Part shown: positions 36,165 through 46,100 of the stretch, piece after piece | Numbering within the stretch: position 1 is the stretch's first letter | How the letters are laid out: every line of letters starts with the position of its first letter | Assembly: GCA_963722905.1 (NCBI GenBank) | Contig: CAVROT010000016.1 | Location: forward strand, 1 to 64,000 | Length of the DNA: 64,000 nucleotides | Direction: 5' to 3' | Origin: CAVROT01 sp963722905 | GTDB taxonomy: Bacteria; Pseudomonadota; Alphaproteobacteria; Rhodobacterales; Rhodobacteraceae | Notes under the pieces: model-generated | Seen by the model: the letters and a program-made list of their open reading frames with translations, nothing else | What the model was told of the DNA's origin: nothing | The model's database searches: none | Translations under genes and position numbers: made by a program

Positions 36165-36728
36165 ATGGGTGCCATCGAAAGCGGCCTGGAACGCAAGTTC
36201 TGTGCGCTGGGCGAGGACGTGAAGGTCACCGACGGATCGGTGATCGAGGGCTATGCGTCGCTGTTCGGCATCGGCGACCACGGCGGCGACACGGTCGAGC
36301 GGGGCGCCTACGTCCGGTCGCTGGAGGCGCTGGCGGCGCGCGGCGGGCGGGTCAAGATGCTGTGGCAGCACGACCCTGCGCAGCCCATCGGCGTCTGGGA
36401 CGAGGTGGCCGAGGACGCACGGGGCCTGCGGGTCAAGGGCCGCATCCTGACCGACGTGGAGCGGGGCCGCGAGGCCATCGCCCTGATCGGTGCGGGCGCC
36501 ATCGACGGTCTGTCCATCGGTTACCGCACAAAGCGCGCCCGCAAGGGCGACGACGGCGGCCGTATCCTGACCGAACTGGACCTGTGGGAGGTGTCGCTGG
36601 TGACGTTCCCGATGCTGAGCGAGGCCCGGCTGGGCGGCAAGGGCGCGGCGCGCCGCGGATCGGAACATGCGATGCGCGAGATGACGGCGGCCATCGGCGC
36701 GGCGCGGCGCGCGCTGGGCCGGGCATGA
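36165..36728 (+). CDS. GTA prohead protease (g4)
   Basis: A 187-residue HK97-family (Peptidase_U35) maturation protease that trims the capsid precursor. The GYASLFGIGDHGGDTVERGAY opening, MLWQHDPAQPIGVWDEV (catalytic-region His) and LDLWEVSLVTFPMLSEA (containing the Ser of the dyad) are diagnostic. The ATG at 36165 has GGGGAGG upstream. The stop TGA overlaps an ATG at 36725 in the capsid frame. The small g3.5 gene known between g3 and g4 in R. capsulatus is absent; only 80 bases separate the two genes. Confidence 0.92.
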   Translation: MGAIESGLERKFCALGEDVKVTDGSVIEGYASLFGIGDHGGDTVERGAYVRSLEALAARGGRVKMLWQHDPAQPIGVWDEVAEDARGLRVKGRILTDVERGREAIALIGAGAIDGLSIGYRTKRARKGDDGGRILTELDLWEVSLVTFPMLSEARLGGKGAARRGSEHAMREMTAAIGAARRALGRA

Positions 36729-36769
36729 GCGCGGTCGAGCGGCGCAACGAGCAGAAGGAGGCGCGAGAC

Positions 36770-38002
36770 ATGGACGACGAGAACGTGACGGCGACGGGGC
36801 CGGAGGCGGAGCGGCCGGACGAGACGAAGGCCGCGGCGGAACACGGGACCGACGCGGCGGACGACCCCGCGCAGGAGCTGAGCGCCGCTATGGTGGGCTT
36901 CGTGCGCGACCTGAAGAGCCTGCAGGGCGAACTGGAGGAAAAGATGCAAAAACAGGAAGAGCGGATGACCATGCTTGATCGTAAATCGCGCATTGCGGGA
37001 CGTCCCGCGCTGGCCGCCTCGGCCGAGACCGGGGCGCCCCACCAAAAGGCCTTCGCGGCCTATGTCCGGTCGGGCGATGACGATGCCCTGCGCGGCCTGG
37101 CGCTGGACGGCAAGTCGCTGAACACCGTGGTGAACAGCGAGGGCGGGTTCCTGGTGGATCCGCAGACCAGCGAAACCGTCCGCACGGTCCTCTTCTCGAC
37201 CGCGTCGATCCGCCGGATCGCCAACGTCGTGAACGTCGAGGCGACGTCCTTCGACGTGCTGGTCGACACGACCGACATCGGTGCCGAATGGGCCGGCGAG
37301 ATCGATCCGCGGACCGAGACGGGCACCCCCGTCATCGACCGCATCGTCATCCCGCTGCACGAGCTGAGCGCGATGCCCAAGGCCAGCCAGCGCCTGCTGG
37401 ACGACGCGGCCTTCGACATCGAGGGGTGGCTGGCGTCGCGCATCGCCGACAAGTTCGCCCGCTCGGAAGCGCGCGCGTTCATCAAGGGCGACGGGGTCGA
37501 CAAGCCCAAGGGCATCCTGAGCCACCCGACAGTCGAGAATTCGGCCTGGGCCTGGGGCAGCCTCGGCTATGTCGCGACGGGCGAAAACGGCGGCTTCGGC
37601 GGCGCGGACGCCATCGTGGACCTGGTCTACGCGCTGGACGCCCGCTACCGCGCCAATGCGACCTTCGTGATGAACTCGAAGACCGCAGGGCGGGTGCGCA
37701 AGCTGAAGGATGGCGACGCGCGGTTCCTGTGGAGCGACAGCCTGGCCGCCGGAGAGCCCGCGCGCCTGATGGGATATCCCGTGCTGATCGCCGAGGACAT
37801 GGACGACATCGGCACCGACAGCCACTCGATCGCGTTCGGCGACTTCGGCTCGGGCTACACCGTGGCCGAACGTCCGGACCTGCGCATCCTGCGCGATCCG
37901 TTCAGCGCCAAGCCCTACGTCCTCTTCTACGCGACCAAGCGCGTGGGCGGCGACGTCAGCGACTTCGCCGCGATCAAGCTGCTGAAGTTCTCGGTCTCCT
38001 AA
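36770..38002 (+). CDS. GTA major capsid protein (g5)
   Basis: A 410-residue HK97-fold capsid protein. An N-terminal acidic and coiled-coil delta domain (SLQGELEEKMQKQEERMTML) is followed by the mature capsid region with NTVVNSEGGFLVDPQTSE and the IPLHELSAMPKASQRLLDD block. Cleavage by the g4 protease is expected around residues 80-110, as in HK97. The ATG at 36770 is preferred because AAGGAGG lies seven bases upstream; an ATG at 36725 overlapping the g4 stop is the alternative. Confidence 0.95.
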   Translation: MDDENVTATGPEAERPDETKAAAEHGTDAADDPAQELSAAMVGFVRDLKSLQGELEEKMQKQEERMTMLDRKSRIAGRPALAASAETGAPHQKAFAAYVRSGDDDALRGLALDGKSLNTVVNSEGGFLVDPQTSETVRTVLFSTASIRRIANVVNVEATSFDVLVDTTDIGAEWAGEIDPRTETGTPVIDRIVIPLHELSAMPKASQRLLDDAAFDIEGWLASRIADKFARSEARAFIKGDGVDKPKGILSHPTVENSAWAWGSLGYVATGENGGFGGADAIVDLVYALDARYRANATFVMNSKTAGRVRKLKDGDARFLWSDSLAAGEPARLMGYPVLIAEDMDDIGTDSHSIAFGDFGSGYTVAERPDLRILRDPFSAKPYVLFYATKRVGGDVSDFAAIKLLKFSVS

Positions 38003-38197
38003 GGTCGCAGGGCAGGATCGGTGGGGGGCACACGCGCCCTCCGCCGGATGGGCGCACGCCGCCGGCATTCGCATCGTCTAGCTGCGGACCCTCCGTTCGG
38101 GCGGTGGTGGGGGCGTGCGCTCATCGACCTGGCGACGGCCCCGCGGCGGGCCGTGGCGGGGCTGCGGCACCGGGGCCGCGAGTTTGGAGGGATCATC

Positions 38198-38800
38198 ATG
38201 TTTCTAGTCGAGCAGACGCAGGTACCGGCGGAGATACTGCCGCTGGAGGCGTTCCGCGACCATCTGCGCCTCGGACGGGGATTTTCGGACGACGCGGCGC
38301 AGGATCCGGTGCTGGAGCCCTGCCTGCGCAGCGCGCTGGCGGCGGTCGAGGCGCATTGCGACAAGGCGGTACTGGCGCGGGGGTTCTCGTGGACCGTGTC
38401 GGCCTGGCGCGACCTTGGACGGCAGTCGCTGCCGCTGGCGCCGGTCAGCGCGATCACGCGGGTGGCCATCGTCGACCGTTTCGGGACCGAGGAGCTGACC
38501 GTGCCCAGCCGCTATGTGCTGGAGCGCGACGTGCACCGGCCGGCGCTGGTCGCCACCGGCTTCGTGCTGCCGCAGATCCCCGTAGGCGGGCGGGCCGAGA
38601 TCGAATTCACCGCAGGCTTCGGCGGCGTCTGGGAAGACGTTCCGGCCGACATCGCGCAGGCGGTACTGATGCTGGCCGCGGACATCTACGAGGACCGGTC
38701 GGGCGAGGCTGCCGCGGGCCGGGGTGGGCTGCCGCCGCGGGTGGCCGCGCTGCTGGCGCCGCGGCGCAACCTGCGCCTCTTCGGGCGGGTGCTGTCGTGA
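38198..38800 (+). CDS. GTA head-tail adaptor protein (g6)
   Basis: A 200-residue adaptor of the DUF/TIGR phage gp6-like family, binding below the portal to connect head and tail. The ATG at 38198 has GGAGG seven bases upstream. Typical parts are EILPLEAFRDHLRLGRGF at the N-terminus and EFTAGFGGVWEDVPADIAQA near the middle, shared with phage head-tail connectors. The 195-base gap before it, downstream of the capsid gene, contains no recognised gene. The stop overlaps the GTG start of g7. Confidence 0.9.
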   Translation: MFLVEQTQVPAEILPLEAFRDHLRLGRGFSDDAAQDPVLEPCLRSALAAVEAHCDKAVLARGFSWTVSAWRDLGRQSLPLAPVSAITRVAIVDRFGTEELTVPSRYVLERDVHRPALVATGFVLPQIPVGGRAEIEFTAGFGGVWEDVPADIAQAVLMLAADIYEDRSGEAAAGRGGLPPRVAALLAPRRNLRLFGRVLS

Positions 38801-39135
38801 AGGCGCCGCAACTGACCCGGCCCCTGGTTCTGGAGGCGGCGCAGCGGACAGGCGATGGCGCGGGCGGCTATGTGCAGACCTGGCAGGCGCTGGGCACGCT
38901 CTGGGCCGAGGTGGCGCCGCGTACCGGACGCGAGACTGCCGGGCCGGGCCTGACGGTGTCGCGCGTGGGATACCGCATCACCGTTCGCGCGGCACCTCAG
39001 GGCGCGCCGTCCCGGCCAGTGGCGGGCCAGCGTCTGCGTGACGGCGCCCGGATCTTCCACGTCCGCGCCGTGACCGAGGCCGGTCCCGAGGCGCGGTACC
39101 TGACCGTTTTCGCGGACGAGGAGGTGGCGGCATGA
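38797..39135 (+). CDS. GTA head-tail joining (stopper) protein (g7)
   Basis: A 112-residue head closure protein of the HK97 gp10/SPP1 gp16-like family that plugs the portal channel before tail attachment. It begins with GTG, overlapping the g6 stop (GTGA). It is recognised by position, size and the ALGTLWAEVAPRTGRET and DGARIFHVRAVTE segments typical of phage head-tail joining proteins. Confidence 0.88.
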   Translation: MKAPQLTRPLVLEAAQRTGDGAGGYVQTWQALGTLWAEVAPRTGRETAGPGLTVSRVGYRITVRAAPQGAPSRPVAGQRLRDGARIFHVRAVTEAGPEARYLTVFADEEVAA

Positions 39136-39542
39136 GCTATGCGATGGCCGCGGCGCTCCAGGCGGGGATCTACCGGGTGCTGAGCGGGGATGCGGCGCTG
39201 ACCGTGCTGGTGGGCGGTGCGATCTACGACGCGGTGCCGCCCGGCCCCCTGCCGTCGCTGCACGTGGTGCTGGGCGACGAGGACGTGCGCGACCGGTCCA
39301 CCAAGGACGGGGGCGGCGCGCTGCACGAGGTGATCGTCGGCGTGGTCACCGACGGCGCCGGGTTCCTGGCCGCCAAGGACGCGGCGGCCGCGATCTCGGA
39401 CGCGCTGCTGGGGCCGGTGCCGGCGCTGACGCGGGGGCGGATCGTGGGGCTGTGGTTCGTGCGGGCCCGCGCCCGGCGGATCGGCAGCGGCGACCAGAGG
39501 CGGATCGACCTGCGGTTTCGCGCCCAGGTCGAGGACAACTGA
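39132..39542 (+). CDS. GTA tail terminator protein (g8, DUF3168)
   Basis: A 136-residue DUF3168 protein that caps the tail tube and sets the neck interface. The start overlaps g7 (ATGA at 39132). The SYAMAAALQAGIYRVLSGDA start and YDAVPPGPLPSLHVVLGDED block are typical of the family. Length and position match g8 of RcGTA. Confidence 0.9.
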   Translation: MSYAMAAALQAGIYRVLSGDAALTVLVGGAIYDAVPPGPLPSLHVVLGDEDVRDRSTKDGGGALHEVIVGVVTDGAGFLAAKDAAAAISDALLGPVPALTRGRIVGLWFVRARARRIGSGDQRRIDLRFRAQVEDN

Positions 39543-39568
39543 AAACACATGCGGTGGGAGTGACGGAC

Positions 39569-39982
39569 ATGGCGGCACAGAACGGCAAGGACCTTCTGAT
39601 CAAGCTCGACCTGACGGGTGCGGGCGTCTTCGAGACCGTCGCGGGGCTGCGCGCCACGCGGCTGTCCTTCAACGCCGAAAGCGTCGATGTGACGACGCTG
39701 GAGAGCCAGGGCGGCTGGCGCGAACTGCTGGCGGGCGCCGGCGTGCGCAGCGCCGCGATCAGCGGATCGGGCGTGTTCAAGGACAGCGCCACGGACGAAC
39801 GGGCGCGTCGCATCTTCTTCGACGGCGAGACACCCGCGTTCCGGGTGGTCATCCCCGACTTCGGCATCGTCGAGGGACCGTTCCAGATCGCCGGGATCGA
39901 GTACGCCGGCGCCCACGACGGCGAGGCGACCTACGAGCTGACCCTGTCGTCGGCCGGTGCGCTGACGTTCACGGCGCTCTGA
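39569..39982 (+). CDS. GTA major tail tube protein (g9)
   Basis: A 137-residue phage major tail protein 2-type subunit that polymerises into the tail tube. The ATG at 39569 has a GGGAG site. It contains NGKDLLIKLDLTGAGVFET and SVDVTTLESQGGWRELLAGA, typical of TP901-1-like tail tube subunits. Its stop and the g10 start share a base (TGATG). Confidence 0.92.
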   Translation: MAAQNGKDLLIKLDLTGAGVFETVAGLRATRLSFNAESVDVTTLESQGGWRELLAGAGVRSAAISGSGVFKDSATDERARRIFFDGETPAFRVVIPDFGIVEGPFQIAGIEYAGAHDGEATYELTLSSAGALTFTAL

Positions 39983-40317
39983 TGGGCAATCCGTGGGCCG
40001 GCGAGGTCGCGCTGCTGATTGACGGGGATAGGCACGTCGCCCGGCTGACGCTGGGCGCGCTGGCCGAACTGGAGGCGGCGCTGGAGGTCGGCACCCTGGT
40101 GGAGCTGGTCGAGCGGTTCGAGACGGGCCGCTTCTCGTCCCGCGACGTGCTGGCCCTGCTGGTGGCGGGACTGCGCGGCGGCGGGTGGCGCGGCGCACGG
40201 GACGATCTGCTGACGTGCGAGATCCGGGCCGAGGTAGGTCCGGGCACGGAAGGTGGGCCGGTCGCGGCGGCGCAGGCGGCGGGCATGCTGCTGGCGCGGG
40301 CGTTCGCGGCGCCATGA
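39982..40317 (+). CDS. GTA tail assembly protein g10 (GTA_TIM family)
   Basis: A 111-residue protein of the GTA-specific tail-tube-initiator/chaperone family, expected to bind the tape measure during tail assembly. It contains LTLGALAELEAALEVGTLVE and FSSRDVLALLVAGLRGGGW. It starts one base inside the g9 stop and ends overlapping the next small gene (ATGA at 40314). Confidence 0.87.
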   Translation: MGNPWAGEVALLIDGDRHVARLTLGALAELEAALEVGTLVELVERFETGRFSSRDVLALLVAGLRGGGWRGARDDLLTCEIRAEVGPGTEGGPVAAAQAAGMLLARAFAAP

Positions 40318-40526
40318 AACGCGGCGGCTTCGACTGGCCGGCGCTGATGCGTGCGGGGATCGTCGGCCGGGGGCTGAGCCCGGCCGCGTTCTGGGCGCTG
40401 ACCCCGGCCGAGCTGGCGCTGCTGCTGGGCCCGGGCGGCCCCGCGCCTCTGGGACGCGACCGGATGGCCGAACTGACCGCGGCATTCCCGGACCATCCGG
40501 GCGACGACAGGGAGGACGCACGATGA
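40314..40526 (+). CDS. GTA small tail assembly chaperone (g10.1)
   Basis: A 70-residue phage tail assembly chaperone-like protein (TIGR02216/DUF2376 type): FDWPALMRAGIVGRGLSP followed by FWALTPAELALLLG. It overlaps g10 at its start and the tape measure at its end, fitting the known pattern in which two short chaperone genes precede the tape measure. It matches the g10.1 gene of R. capsulatus. Confidence 0.85.
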   Translation: MKRGGFDWPALMRAGIVGRGLSPAAFWALTPAELALLLGPGGPAPLGRDRMAELTAAFPDHPGDDREDAR

Positions 40527-41182
40527 CGGGCGAACGGATCGAGGACCTGGACGAGCAGGTCGTGGCGCTGGAGACGACCCTGGGCGACGCCAAGGCCGTC
40601 ACGGCGGCCTTCGACGCCGAGATGCGGCGGATGCAGGCGACCGTGTCGGACACCGGCCGCGAGGTCGGATCCCTGAGCCGCAGCATGTCGCGGGGCCTCA
40701 GGGGCGCGTTCGAGGGGCTGGTCTTCGACGGCGCCAAGCTGTCGGACGCGCTGAAGGGCGTGGCAAGCTCGATGGTGGGGGCGGCCTACAACTCGGCCGT
40801 GAACCCGGTGGCCAAGGGTCTGGGTGGCGCACTGTCGAACGGGGTGCAGGGGCTCGTGGGCTCGCTGTTGCCCTTCGCCAAGGGCGGGTCCTTCGCCCAG
40901 GGGCGGGTGATGCCCTTCGCCAACGGCGGCGTGGTGTCGGGGCCGACGACGTTCCCGATGCGCGGCGGCACCGGGCTGATGGGCGAGGCGGGACCGGAGG
41001 CGATCATGCCGCTGAGCCGCGGCGCCGACGGCCGGTTGGGCGTGCGGGCGGGCGGCGGCGGCCAGCCCGTCAACGTCACGGTGAACGTGACGACGCCCGA
41101 CGTCGAGGGGTTCCGCCGCAGCCAGAGCCAGATCGCGGCGCAGATGGGCCGCGCGCTGTCGCGCGGACAGCGCAACCGCTAG
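40523..41182 (+). CDS. GTA tape measure protein (g11)
   Basis: A 219-residue short tape measure protein that sets tail length, with the same short size as in RcGTA, giving a short tail. An N-terminal helical region (EDLDEQVVALETTLGDAKAV) is followed by a glycine-rich segment with FAKGGSFAQGRVMPFANGG and GLMGEAGPEAIMPLSRG, a motif found at the end of many tail tape measures. The ATG at 40523 has a GGAGG site and overlaps the g10.1 stop. Confidence 0.9.
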   Translation: MTGERIEDLDEQVVALETTLGDAKAVTAAFDAEMRRMQATVSDTGREVGSLSRSMSRGLRGAFEGLVFDGAKLSDALKGVASSMVGAAYNSAVNPVAKGLGGALSNGVQGLVGSLLPFAKGGSFAQGRVMPFANGGVVSGPTTFPMRGGTGLMGEAGPEAIMPLSRGADGRLGVRAGGGGQPVNVTVNVTTPDVEGFRRSQSQIAAQMGRALSRGQRNR

Positions 41183-41229
41183 GCGGCCCGCGCGGCGCCG
41201 GCACCTGCAATCGAGAGGGAGGGGACGCA

Positions 41230-41862
41230 ATGGTCTTTCACGACGTGAGATTTCCCGCCGCGCTGAGCTTCGGTTCGGTCGGCGGGCCCGAGCGGCGCAC
41301 CCAGATCGTGACGCTGGCCAACGGGTTCGAGGAGCGCAACGCGCCCTGGGCCCATTCGCGCCGGCGCTACGACGCGGGGCTGGGCCTGCGGTCGATGGAG
41401 GACCTCGACACGGTGATCGCCTTCTTCGAGGCGCGTCGCGGGCGGCTGCACGGGTTCCGCTGGAAGGACTGGGCGGATTTCCGGTCGGCCCCCGGATCGC
41501 GGGCCCTGTCGCACGAGGACCAACGCATCGGCACCGGCGACGGCGAGACCCGGACGTTCCAGCTGTCGCGGACCTATGCGTCGGGCGGGTGGTCCTACGT
41601 CCGTCCGGTGACGAAGCCGGTACCGGGTTCCGTCGTCGTCGCGGTCGCCGGCGCGGCGCTGATGTCGGGCACAGATTTCAGCGTGGACGACGCGACGGGC
41701 GTGGTGACGCTGGCCGGCGCTCCGGCGAACGGCGCACGGGTCACGGCGGGGTTCGAGTTCGACGTGCCGGTGCGGTTCGACACCGATCTGATCCAGGTTT
41801 CGGCCGCGACGTTCAACGCGGGCGAGGTGCCCGACGTGCCGGTCGTCGAGGTCCGGGTCTGA
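41230..41862 (+). CDS. GTA distal tail protein (g12, DUF2460)
   Basis: A 210-residue DUF2460/TIGR02217 protein that forms the ring at the distal end of the tail. FHDVRFPAALSFGSVGGPE at the start and the GRLHGFRWKDWADFRSAPG block are characteristic. A GGAGGGG site precedes the ATG. The stop shares a base with the g13 start. Confidence 0.92.
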   Translation: MVFHDVRFPAALSFGSVGGPERRTQIVTLANGFEERNAPWAHSRRRYDAGLGLRSMEDLDTVIAFFEARRGRLHGFRWKDWADFRSAPGSRALSHEDQRIGTGDGETRTFQLSRTYASGGWSYVRPVTKPVPGSVVVAVAGAALMSGTDFSVDDATGVVTLAGAPANGARVTAGFEFDVPVRFDTDLIQVSAATFNAGEVPDVPVVEVRV

Positions 41863-42746
41863 TGGCGCTGGGCGAGGCGCTGGCCGCGCATCTGGCCACG
41901 GGTGCCACGACGCTGTGTCGCTGCTGGCGTGTCCGCCGGCATGACGGCACGGTGCTGGGCTTCACCGATCACGACGTCGCCGTTACGTTCGACGGGCAGC
42001 GGTTCGCGCCCGAGGACGGGCTGAGCGCCCGCGCGTTCGAGCAGACCACGGGTCTTGCCGTCGACAACTCGGAAGCCGTGGGCGTGCTGAGCGGCGACGG
42101 CGTGCGCGAGGCCGACATCGTGGCCGGGCTCTACGACGGCGCCGAGGTGACGGCCTCGCTGGTGAACTGGGCCGACCCGGGGCAGCGCGTGGTGCAGTTC
42201 CGCGGCACGCTGGGCGAGATCGTGCGCAGCGGCGGCGCGTTCCGGGCCGAGCTGCGGGGCCTCGCCGAGGCGCTGAACCAGCCGCAGGGCCGGGTCTATC
42301 AGGCGCCCTGCCCGGCGATACTGGGGGATGCGGACTGCCGCGTGGACCTGGGGGCGCCCGGCTACTTCGCCGCGGCGGACGTGGAGACCGCGGCGCGCGA
42401 CAAGGTGTTCCGCTTCGCCCTTTTGGGCGATTTCGAGGATCGCTGGTTCGAGCGGGGGACGTTGCGCGTGCTGAGCGGGGCGTCTGCGGGGCAGGTGGCC
42501 GTGGTCAAGAACGACCGCGCGGACGCCACCGGCCGGACCGTCGAGATCTGGGAGGCGCTGCGTGGCGGCATCGCTGCCGGCGACTTCGTCCGGCTGGAAG
42601 CCGGCTGCGACAAGCGGTTCGCGACCTGCGGCGCCAAGTTCGGCAACGCGGTGAACTTCCGCGGCTTTCCGCATCTGCCCGGCGAGGACTGGCTGATGGC
42701 CTACCCGCGGTCGGGCGACGTCAACGACGGGGGGAGCCTGTCGTGA
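41862..42746 (+). CDS. GTA hub protein (g13, DUF2163)
   Basis: A 294-residue DUF2163/TIGR02218 protein that makes the baseplate hub and is reported to bind an Fe-S cluster in RcGTA-like particles. The C-terminal cysteine set is present: CPAILGDADCRVDLG, then GCDKRFATCGAKFGN. FTDHDVAVTFDGQRFAPEDG marks the N-terminal domain. The start shares a base with the g12 stop (TGATG), and the end overlaps the GTG of g14. Confidence 0.92.
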   Translation: MALGEALAAHLATGATTLCRCWRVRRHDGTVLGFTDHDVAVTFDGQRFAPEDGLSARAFEQTTGLAVDNSEAVGVLSGDGVREADIVAGLYDGAEVTASLVNWADPGQRVVQFRGTLGEIVRSGGAFRAELRGLAEALNQPQGRVYQAPCPAILGDADCRVDLGAPGYFAAADVETAARDKVFRFALLGDFEDRWFERGTLRVLSGASAGQVAVVKNDRADATGRTVEIWEALRGGIAAGDFVRLEAGCDKRFATCGAKFGNAVNFRGFPHLPGEDWLMAYPRSGDVNDGGSLS

Positions 42747-43174
42747 GCGCGGCCGAGATCGCGCGCGGCTGGATCGGCACGCCCTACGTCCATCAGGCGT
42801 CGGTGCGCGGTGCCGGGGCGGATTGCCTGGGCCTGGTCCGGGGCGTCTGGCGCGACATGAACGGCGCCGAGCCCGCCTCGGTGCCGCCCTATACCGCCGA
42901 CTGGTCCGAGCCGCAGCGCGAGGAGCGTCTGTGGCAGGCGGCTGCACGTCATCTGCGGGAGCGTCCGGCAGGCGACCTCGCCCCGGGCGACGTACTGCTG
43001 TTCCGGATGCGCGACGGCAGCGTCGCCAAGCACTTGGGCATCGTCGGGCGCACGGGCGCCGCAGCGACGTTCATCCACGCCTATTCGGGGCACGGCGTGG
43101 TCGAGAGCCCGCTGAGCGCGCCCTGGCGGCGCCGCGTCGTGGCGCGGTTCCAATTCCCGCAAGGAGATACGTGA
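42743..43174 (+). CDS. GTA cell-wall peptidase (g14, NlpC/P60)
   Basis: A 143-residue NlpC/P60 hydrolase that locally opens the peptidoglycan during particle entry. The catalytic cysteine is in GAGADCLGLVRGVW and the catalytic histidine in AKHLGIVG; a second histidine lies in FIHAYSGHGVVES. GTG start at 42743, overlapping the g13 stop; an AAGGAG site for g15 lies at its end. Confidence 0.92.
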   Translation: MSAAEIARGWIGTPYVHQASVRGAGADCLGLVRGVWRDMNGAEPASVPPYTADWSEPQREERLWQAAARHLRERPAGDLAPGDVLLFRMRDGSVAKHLGIVGRTGAAATFIHAYSGHGVVESPLSAPWRRRVVARFQFPQGDT

Positions 43175-46100
43175 TGGCGACGATCGTTCTGTCGGCGGTG
43201 GGGGCGGCGGCCGGAGCGTCGCTGGGCGGCGGCGTGCTGGGCCTGAGCTCGGTCGTGATCGGACGCGCGATGGGCGCGACGCTGGGCCGTGTCATCGACC
43301 AGTCGGTGCTGGGCGGCGGCAGCGAGCCGGTCGAGACGGGCCGCGTCGACCGGTTCCGCATCACCGGCGCCGGCGAGGGCGCGGCCATCGCACGCATCCA
43401 CGGACGCATGCGGATCGCGGGCCAGGTGATCTGGGCATCGCGGTTCCAGGAGGCGTCGCAGACCAGCGGCGGCGGCAAGGGCGCCCCGTCGCAGCCCGAG
43501 GTGACGTCGTTCAGCTATTCCGTCAGCCTGGCCGTGGGTCTGTGCGAAGGCGTGATCGGCCGGGTCGGCCGGATCTGGGCCGACGGGGCAGAGGTGCCGC
43601 GCGACAGCATCACGATGCGCGTCTATGACGGGCGGCCCGACCAGCTGCCCGATCCGCGCATCGCCGCCGTCGAGGGCGACGCGCCCGCCTATCGCGGGCT
43701 GGCCTACGTGGTGATCGAGGACCTGGACCTGGGGCGCTTCGGCAACCGGGTGCCGCAATTCTCGTTCGAGGTGACGCGCCCGGCGCCCGAGGCGCAGGCT
43801 GGCATCGACGTGGCCCATGGTGTGCGCGCCGTGGCGATGATGCCGGGGACGGGCGAGTATGCCCTCGCGACCACGCCGGTGCATCTTTCGACGGGTCCGG
43901 GCGAGGGCGCGTCGGTGAACGTCAACACGCCGCTGGGCGGGACCGACTTCGCCGCATCGCTGTCGGCCCTGACGGCGGAGGCGCCCAATTGCGGCGCGGT
44001 GTCGCTGATCGTGTCGTGGTTCGGCGACGACCTGCGCTGTGGCGACTGCCGCGTCGTGCCCAAGGTCGAGCAGCGCCAGTTCGACGGGCAGGGGATGCCC
44101 TGGTCCGTGTCCGGGATCAGCCGCGCGGAGGCGCAGGAGGTCCCGCGCATCGACGACGCGGTGATCTACGGCGGCACCCCGACGGACCTGTCGGTGCGCG
44201 AGGCGATCGTCGCCATGCGCGACGCCGGGCAGGCGGTGATGTTCTACCCTTTCGTGCTGATGGAGCAGCTGGCCGCCAACGGCCGGACCGACCCCTACAC
44301 CGGCGCCGCAGATCAGCCGCCGTTGCCGTGGCGGGGCCGCATCACCCTGTCGGCCGCGCCCGGCACGCCCGGATCGCCCGACGGCACCGCGGCCGCCGAC
44401 GCCGAGGTCGCGGCGTTCTTCGGCACCGCCGCGCCGGGAGACTTCGCCGTGACCGGGGACGGCGTGGCCCATACCGGTCCCGCCGATTTCGGCTACCGGC
44501 GGTTCATCCTGCACTATGCGCACCTGTGCGCCGCTGCGGGCGGTGTGGATTCCTTCTGCATCGGGTCCGAGATGCGGGGCCTGACGTGGATCCGCGGTGC
44601 GGGCGGTTTCCCGGCGGTGGAAGCGTTCCGCGCGCTGGCCGCCGACTGCCGCGCCATCCTCGGGCCGGACGTGAAGATCGGCTATGCCGCCGACTGGTCG
44701 GAATACTTCGGCTACCACCCGCAGGACGGCTCGGGCGACGTCTTCTTCCACCTCGACCCGCTCTGGGCGGATCCCGCCATCGATTTCGTGGGCATCGACA
44801 ACTACATGCCGCTCGCCGACTGGCGGGACGGACCCGATCACACCGATGCCGCATGGGGGTCGACGCATGACCTCGACTATCTGAAGGCGAACGTCGCGGG
44901 TGGCGAGGGCTACGACTGGTACTATGCCGACGACGCTGCGCGGGACGCGCAGGACAGGACGCCGATCACCGACGGCGCGCATGGCGAGGCGTGGGTCTTC
45001 CGTTACAAGGACCTCAAGTCGTGGTGGGGGCGGCCCCATCACGAACGGCAAGGCGGCGTGCGGTCCGCCACTCCTACCGCGTGGCGGCCCTGGTCCAAGC
45101 CGATCTGGTTCACCGAGATCGGCTGCGCGGCCATCGACAAGGGCGCAAACCAGCCCAACAAGTTTCTCGACCCCAAGTCGTCGGAGTCCTTCCTGCCGGT
45201 CTATTCCAACGGCCGCCGCGACGACGCGATGCAGCACCAGTACCTGCGCGCCATCTTCGAATACTGGGATGACGGCGCCAACAACCCGGTGTCGCCGGTC
45301 TACGGCGCGCCCATGCTGGACGTTGCCCGCACCCATGTCTGGGCGTGGGACGCGCGCCCCTATCCGTTCTTCCCGGGCAACGACGCGCTTTGGACGGACG
45401 CCGCCAACCATCCGCGCGGGCACTGGATCACGGGCCGGATCACCAACCGGGCGCTGTCGTCCGTGGTCGAGGAGATCTGCGCCGATGCGGGTGTGACGCG
45501 CATCGATACGTCGCGGCTCTATGATGTCGTGCGCGGTTATGCGCTGGGCGACGTGGCGGACGCGCGGTCGGCGCTGCAGCCGCTGATGCTGGCTTACGGG
45601 TTCGACGCGATCGAAAGGGAGGGTACGCTGGTCTTCCGCCGCCGCGACGGGCGCCAGACAGGCAGCGTAAAGGCCGATGCCGTCGCGGTGGACGCCGACA
45701 TCGAGGGCGACATCGAGGCTCTGCGCAGCCCCGAGGCGCAGCGCGTGGGCCGGCTCCGGCTGAACTACGTCGCGGCGGGCGGCGATTTCGACGTCGCCTC
45801 GGCCGAGGCGGTCTTTCCCGACGACCGCAGCTTCGGCGTCGCGCAGTCCGAGTTTCCGCTTCTGCTGACCGGGACCGAGGCGCGCGGCATCGCCGAGCGG
45901 TGGCTGTCGGAGGCGCGGGTCGCCCGCGACCGGCTGAGATTCGCGCTGCCGCCGTCGCGGCTGGACCTCGGGGCCGGCGACACGGTGCGGGTGAAGGACG
46001 GGCTCTACCGCATCGACCATGTGTCGCAGGCCGGGATGCAGACCATAGAGGCGCAGCGGATCGAACCCGAGATCTACCAGCCGTCCGACAGCGTGGACAC